From positions 1-18,370 of the forward strand of contig JAEZAA010000285.1 in assembly GCA_023430625.1 (NCBI GenBank): a DNA stretch of 18,370 nucleotides, in the 5' to 3' direction. How positions within the stretch are numbered: position 1 is the stretch's first letter; every line of letters starts with the position of its first letter. A program made the translations under genes and the position numbers. The stretch comes from Pseudomonadota bacterium (lineage in GTDB: Bacteria; Pseudomonadota; Gammaproteobacteria; Pseudomonadales; Oleiphilaceae). Below, piece after piece: positions 15,089-18,370 of this stretch. The notes beneath the pieces are model-generated. The model ran no database searches. It saw nothing but the letters and a program-made list of their open reading frames with translations, and was not told the origin of the DNA.

Positions 15089-16477
15089 TTAGCGGGTACC
15101 GCGTCGACGCAACTCTTGGGGCCGGAAGTAACGATCATCCGGCGGGTCGTTGTTGAAGATACGGCCCGTGGGCTCTTCACTCTCAAGCCCCTGCACATGG
15201 TAGCGGCGCGCTTGGAGGTCGTAGTACACATCGATGTTCGACCAGGTAACCGGAACAATGTAGAAGTTCTTCAGAAATGCCGTGCTGACACGCCAGAGCT
15301 CGCCCCGACCGTCATACTGATCGACCAACACCACGTTCCAGGTATCCTCGTCGATGTAAAACACGCGACGGGAATAGATATGGCGCGCGTCTGGCTTCAA
15401 ATTCGCCTCCACCACATGGACACGGTGCTTCTCAAAGCGTGTCAGATCCGGATTGATGTGGGACACGCCCAAAAGATCGGCATACTTCACCCCTTTTTCA
15501 CTCATCCGGAAGTTGTTGTAGGGCACGTACATTTCTTTCTTGCCCAGGTACTTCCATTTGTAACGATCCGGAGAACCGTTGAAGATGTCGGTATCGTCAG
15601 CAGTACGCAGGTTGTCCGATGCCACGATGGGAGAGTCGTAGGCCAGGTTTGGCGCCGCTCGAACCCGACGCTGGCCTGCGTTATAGCCCCACGCCTGACG
15701 CGGATCCTTCACCTGATCAATCGGCTCGTGTACCAGAATGGCGCCACCAGCCAGACGCGGCGGAGCCAGAGTCGTGGTCAGATAAAAGAAGTTGATGTTA
15801 TCCAGGGTGCTTTCGTCACCCTTGGGATTGTAGTAGTTGAAAAATACTTCCTGTTGCGCCGTCACCAGCTGATAGCTGCCATCGCGCTGCACAGCCACTT
15901 CGGAGTATTTGCGCTGGACGAAAACGCCACGCCACCGGGTCACGTGGTTCCAGATCGCCTGGAGCCCCTTGGATTCGGCGTCGCCACTCAGGATCGGGAA
16001 CGGCGCCCCGCCGTATGCATGCTGGATACCATTACCACCGCGCACCAGTTCCGCGCGGGTCGCATTCTTGTAGGTGTTCTTTTCCAGCCATTCCGGCACT
16101 GCGGCCGTCCGGCGGGTTTGATAAACCGGCACCTTGAAGGTCGTGGGATAGGCTTTGAACAGAGCCTGCAGGCCCGGTGTCAAATGCTCCTTATACTGCG
16201 CCATGTTGTCCGCAGTAATGGTGAACAACACCTGATCATCGGAGAATGGATCGGACAGATGCTCGCCGCCCACGGTCGCCTTGTTCACTGGCTTGGCAAA
16301 GCCTCCGTCCCACGCAGGAATATCCTTGCCATTGCCCTTGAGCTCGCCGCCGAGCGGAGTCAGATCGCCCCCCTTCAGCAGACGCTGCGCCTCGCCCTGG
16401 GGCACGGCTGCCTGGGTCCCAGCGGAAAACAATGCCAGAACAAGCAGCCCCTTTAACAGTCTCTTCTTGTTTTGCAT
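15089..16477 (-). CDS. DUF1329 family periplasmic protein (LolA/LolB-like fold)
   Basis: This is an exported protein of 462 residues. Residues 1-23 are a signal peptide (basic start, LLVLALFSAG, then TQA before AVPQ). There is no lipobox cysteine, so it is soluble periplasmic or loosely outer-membrane bound. The family hallmark QAWGYNAGQRRVRAAPNLAYD lies at about 261-281 (shown across two halves: WGYNAGQRR and RAAPNLAYD). The C-terminal half is rich in aromatic beta strands (HIYSRRVFYIDEDTWNVVLVD). DUF1329 is placed in the LolA/LolB superfamily of lipoprotein or lipid carriers and often sits beside a DUF1302 outer-membrane protein gene, which is absent here. The start ATG 16475-16477 has AAGG upstream. 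It is the first gene of a unit with YCF48 and MMPL, which suggests a carrier for what the exporter moves. No substrate is proven. Confidence 0.9.
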   Translation of the reverse strand: MQNKKRLLKGLLVLALFSAGTQAAVPQGEAQRLLKGGDLTPLGGELKGNGKDIPAWDGGFAKPVNKATVGGEHLSDPFSDDQVLFTITADNMAQYKEHLTPGLQALFKAYPTTFKVPVYQTRRTAAVPEWLEKNTYKNATRAELVRGGNGIQHAYGGAPFPILSGDAESKGLQAIWNHVTRWRGVFVQRKYSEVAVQRDGSYQLVTAQQEVFFNYYNPKGDESTLDNINFFYLTTTLAPPRLAGGAILVHEPIDQVKDPRQAWGYNAGQRRVRAAPNLAYDSPIVASDNLRTADDTDIFNGSPDRYKWKYLGKKEMYVPYNNFRMSEKGVKYADLLGVSHINPDLTRFEKHRVHVVEANLKPDARHIYSRRVFYIDEDTWNVVLVDQYDGRGELWRVSTAFLKNFYIVPVTWSNIDVYYDLQARRYHVQGLESEEPTGRIFNNDPPDDRYFRPQELRRRGTR

Positions 16478-16802
16478 GACGTGATACCTTGGCCTCTACG
16501 CTTAACAAGTCCGGCCACCTGAGTCGGTGGATCTTTAAAACTTTGGTGGTGTTTCAGCAAGCTTAGCCGAGTTTTTCCATTGCGGCAGGCAAACCACGAA
16601 ATAAACTGAACAATCGCTTACGACGATGCGATGACTCCAAGAGTGGCTGCCAAAATCTTCCCAATTGATCGCTGGTTGCGCTGCTGGTCTCAACAGGCGC
16701 CGGCCACGGCGCCATACAAGAACAGGCGCCCGGCATTCTTCCAGCAACGCGACAAAAGGTCCAGTTTACATTAGTTAGTTTTTGTTAACGGAAAGACAAC
16801 AA
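16478..16802 (-). promoter_or_regulatory. Non-coding region upstream of the DUF1329 unit
   Basis: About 325 bases hold no credible gene. The only open frame (16535-16747, minus) would start with TTG without a ribosome-binding site and resembles nothing. Notable contents are three GGCGCC palindromes within 35 bases (16696-16701, 16708-16713, 16725-16730), two of them inside a direct repeat AACAGGCGCC (16692-16701 and 16721-16730), and an AT-rich patch at about 16765-16790. The promoter of the DUF1329-YCF48-MMPL unit should be here because pepN ends in a terminator. I cannot pick convincing -35/-10 hexamers. Confidence 0.4.
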
Positions 16803-16834
16803 CCCCTTACTCATCAGTCGGGATGAGTAAAGGG
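16803..16834 (-). terminator. Terminator hairpin after pepN
   Basis: A 12-bp stem has arms at 16803-16814 and 16823-16834 with one G-T pair (minus strand CCCTTTACTCAT with ATGAGTAAGGGG) and an 8-base loop. It is followed by the T-rich TTGTTGTCTTT. It lies 30 bases after the pepN stop. Around it, GTTAACG and CGTTAAC copies (about 16784-16790 and 16835-16841) form an outer inverted repeat. Confidence 0.8.
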
Positions 16835-16864
16835 CGTTAACGCTACAACGAAGGGAATTATCGG

Positions 16865-18370
16865 TTAGTCAGCCAGGCTCTTGGCGACCACTTCATACAG
16901 ATCGCGGGACAGGTTACCGGCCGCCCTCACCCGCTCCAGTTGCTCACGCATCAACTGGGCTCGGCGGGTTTCGAACTTCCGCCACCGGGTCAACGGCGTC
17001 AACAGCCGGGCAGAGATCTGCGGGTTGATCCGGTCGAGCTCCAGCACGGCATCGGCCAGAAATTCATAACCACTGCCATCGGCCCAATGGAAATGAACCC
17101 AGTTCTGCCCGGCGAACACGCCAATCAGCGCCCGCACCTTGTTCGGGTTGCGCAGGGTAAAAGCTGGATGTTCACGCAATTGGCGAATGCGCGCCAGATC
17201 GCCCGCCTCATAGCTGGCCGCCTGCACGCTGAGCCACTGATCGATGACCAGCGGGTCCTGTTGCCACTTCTCATAGAACTGGTTAATGACCTGATCCCGC
17301 GCCGAGCTGAATCCGGAGTGAACGACGGCCGCGAACGCTGCCGCCTCATCGGTCATATTGTTCGCCTGCTGGAACTGACGGAGCGCGTGACCGAGGCCTT
17401 CCTCGTCGCCCGCCGCCAGCAGGTAGTGCAGGCAGACATTCTTCACCGCCCGTCGTGCCATGGCTTCGAAGCTGCGCGAATAAGAACCCGCGTCATGATT
17501 GGCCAGGTAAAGGCGGATCCACTCGTCCCGCAATTGCCGGGCCAGTTCTCCCTGCACCCACTGGCGCGCTGTGACGATGACTTCCGGATCCGCGGAATCC
17601 GCCAGCTCCACCAGGTAGGACACACTGGGCAGCTCCAGCATCTTCGCCAGCAACGCCGGATCCAGGTTGTCGTCGCGCAGTAGGGTGCGATAGGCCTGCG
17701 ACAGCCGCTCATCGAACTGCAACGGTTGCCCCGCGCGTGCACGCTCCACCCGGGATTGGATAATGTCCAGGGCCAGCTTCTGACCTGCATCCCAGCGGTT
17801 GAAGCCGTCACTGTCATGCTGCATCAAGAACAACAGCTGATCACGGTCGTACGCAAAGCGAAGACGAACTGGTGCCGAGAACTGGCGCAACAGGGATGGC
17901 ACCGGCCGTTCCGCCACATCTTCGAACACAAACGTTTGTTCCCGCTCGCTTAGTTCCAGCACACGGGTCGTCCCGTCCGCATTGACTTCGCCTTGGATTC
18001 GCAACGGAAGGTCCTGGCCCGACGCATTCAGCAATCCAACCGCCACCGGAATCAACATGGGCTGTTTGGTGGGCTGGCCGGGGCGCGGCGCGCAGGATTG
18101 CCGCATGGTCAGGCTGTACTGACGGCGGGTTTCATCATACGCATCGGATACGTCCACCGTCGGCGTGCCAGCCTGGCTGTACCAGAGGCGGAACTGCCCG
18201 AGGTCGCGGCCACTGGCCTCTTCCATCGCCTGCACAAAATCGTCGCAGGTCACCGCCTGGCCATCGTGGCGCTCGAAGTAAAGATCGGAGCCACGGCGAA
18301 ATGCGTCGGGGCCCAGCAACTGATGGATCATCCGCACCACTTCGGCGCCCTTCTCATACACCGTGAGGGT
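16865..18370 (-). CDS. pepN: Aminopeptidase N, C-terminal part (gene runs off the right edge)
   Basis: About 501 residues of the M1 zinc aminopeptidase PepN are present, corresponding to roughly the last 57 percent of the ~870-residue protein. It trims N-terminal amino acids from peptides in the cytoplasm. The fragment opens in TLTVYEKGAEVVRMIHQLLG; the Tyr here matches catalytic Tyr381 of E. coli. It continues through DLYFERHDGQAVTCDDFVQAME, WYSQAGTPTVDV, the beta-sandwich domain, TFVFEDVAERPVPSLLRQFSAPV, and the helical C-terminal domain (NNMTDEAAAFAAV, LRNPNKVRALIGVFAGQN, DGSGYEFLADAVLELDRINPQ). The zinc motif HExxH(18x)E and the start codon lie outside the window. The reading frame is open throughout and ends normally, so only the window edge truncates it. 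It is a separate unit from the DUF1329 genes. Confidence 0.97.
   Translation of the reverse strand, partial: TLTVYEKGAEVVRMIHQLLGPDAFRRGSDLYFERHDGQAVTCDDFVQAMEEASGRDLGQFRLWYSQAGTPTVDVSDAYDETRRQYSLTMRQSCAPRPGQPTKQPMLIPVAVGLLNASGQDLPLRIQGEVNADGTTRVLELSEREQTFVFEDVAERPVPSLLRQFSAPVRLRFAYDRDQLLFLMQHDSDGFNRWDAGQKLALDIIQSRVERARAGQPLQFDERLSQAYRTLLRDDNLDPALLAKMLELPSVSYLVELADSADPEVIVTARQWVQGELARQLRDEWIRLYLANHDAGSYSRSFEAMARRAVKNVCLHYLLAAGDEEGLGHALRQFQQANNMTDEAAAFAAVVHSGFSSARDQVINQFYEKWQQDPLVIDQWLSVQAASYEAGDLARIRQLREHPAFTLRNPNKVRALIGVFAGQNWVHFHWADGSGYEFLADAVLELDRINPQISARLLTPLTRWRKFETRRAQLMREQLERVRAAGNLSRDLYEVVAKSLAD

Noticed and set aside
15047..16456. Plus-strand open frame of 469 codons
   Set aside because: It is antisense to DUF1329, which has a signal peptide, a ribosome-binding site and conserved motifs on the minus strand.
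16640..16665. Sigma-54-like TGGCAG...TTGG upstream of DUF1329
   Set aside because: The -24 GG and -12 GC elements are out of register by one base and the invariant GC is missing.
16535..16747. Possible small gene of 70 codons between pepN and DUF1329
   Set aside because: It has a TTG start without Shine-Dalgarno, no recognisable motifs and an irregular composition.
1..18370. CRISPR arrays, insertion sequences, prophage or toxin-antitoxin genes
   Set aside because: No spaced direct repeats, transposase or phage-like frames were found. All credible genes are conserved housekeeping, transport or envelope genes on one strand.

Overview
The window looks like a chromosomal segment of a moderately GC-rich, free-living gammaproteobacterium. 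The order thrS-infC-rpmI-rplT-pheS-pheT-ihfA-MerR is the conserved one of the Pseudomonas/Marinobacter/Alcanivorax type, and the fused TRAP/TAXI transporter and the DUF1329-YCF48-MMPL cluster are common in marine and hydrocarbon- or lipid-using relatives. The genus cannot be fixed by reading alone. Every gene I can support lies on the minus strand, so transcription runs from high to low coordinates.

Right end (16865-18370): the C-terminal two thirds of aminopeptidase N (pepN), closed by a hairpin terminator. A 387-base stretch without a credible gene follows (16478-16864). Next comes a three-gene transcription unit of exported or membrane proteins: a DUF1329 periplasmic protein, a YCF48-like Asp-box beta-propeller with a helical insert, and an MMPL/RND-type exporter. 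A GCAA-loop hairpin sits inside the unit after DUF1329, and a strong intrinsic terminator follows the exporter. DUF1329 is related to the LolA/LolB fold, so the three together could form an envelope route for lipids or hydrophobic compounds. This is the least understood system in the window.

Middle (7407-11062): a TAXI-type periplasmic receptor and a fused DctQ-DctM TRAP permease with a C-terminal DUF3394 domain. A perfect 12-bp-stem hairpin lies between the two genes. Together they form a sodium- or proton-coupled uptake system for an organic acid or amino acid of unknown identity.

Left (1-7295): the translation operon. thrS is followed by infC, which starts at a non-canonical ATT codon, and then by rpmI and rplT. 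The pheST leader holds a terminator hairpin and a second, large hairpin but no Phe-rich leader peptide. pheS, pheT, ihfA and a truncated MerR-family gene follow. The most striking single residue in the window is in IHF alpha: the DNA-intercalating proline of the beta-arm (Pro65 in E. coli) is replaced by histidine.

No tRNA or rRNA genes, CRISPR arrays, insertion sequences or prophage genes are visible.
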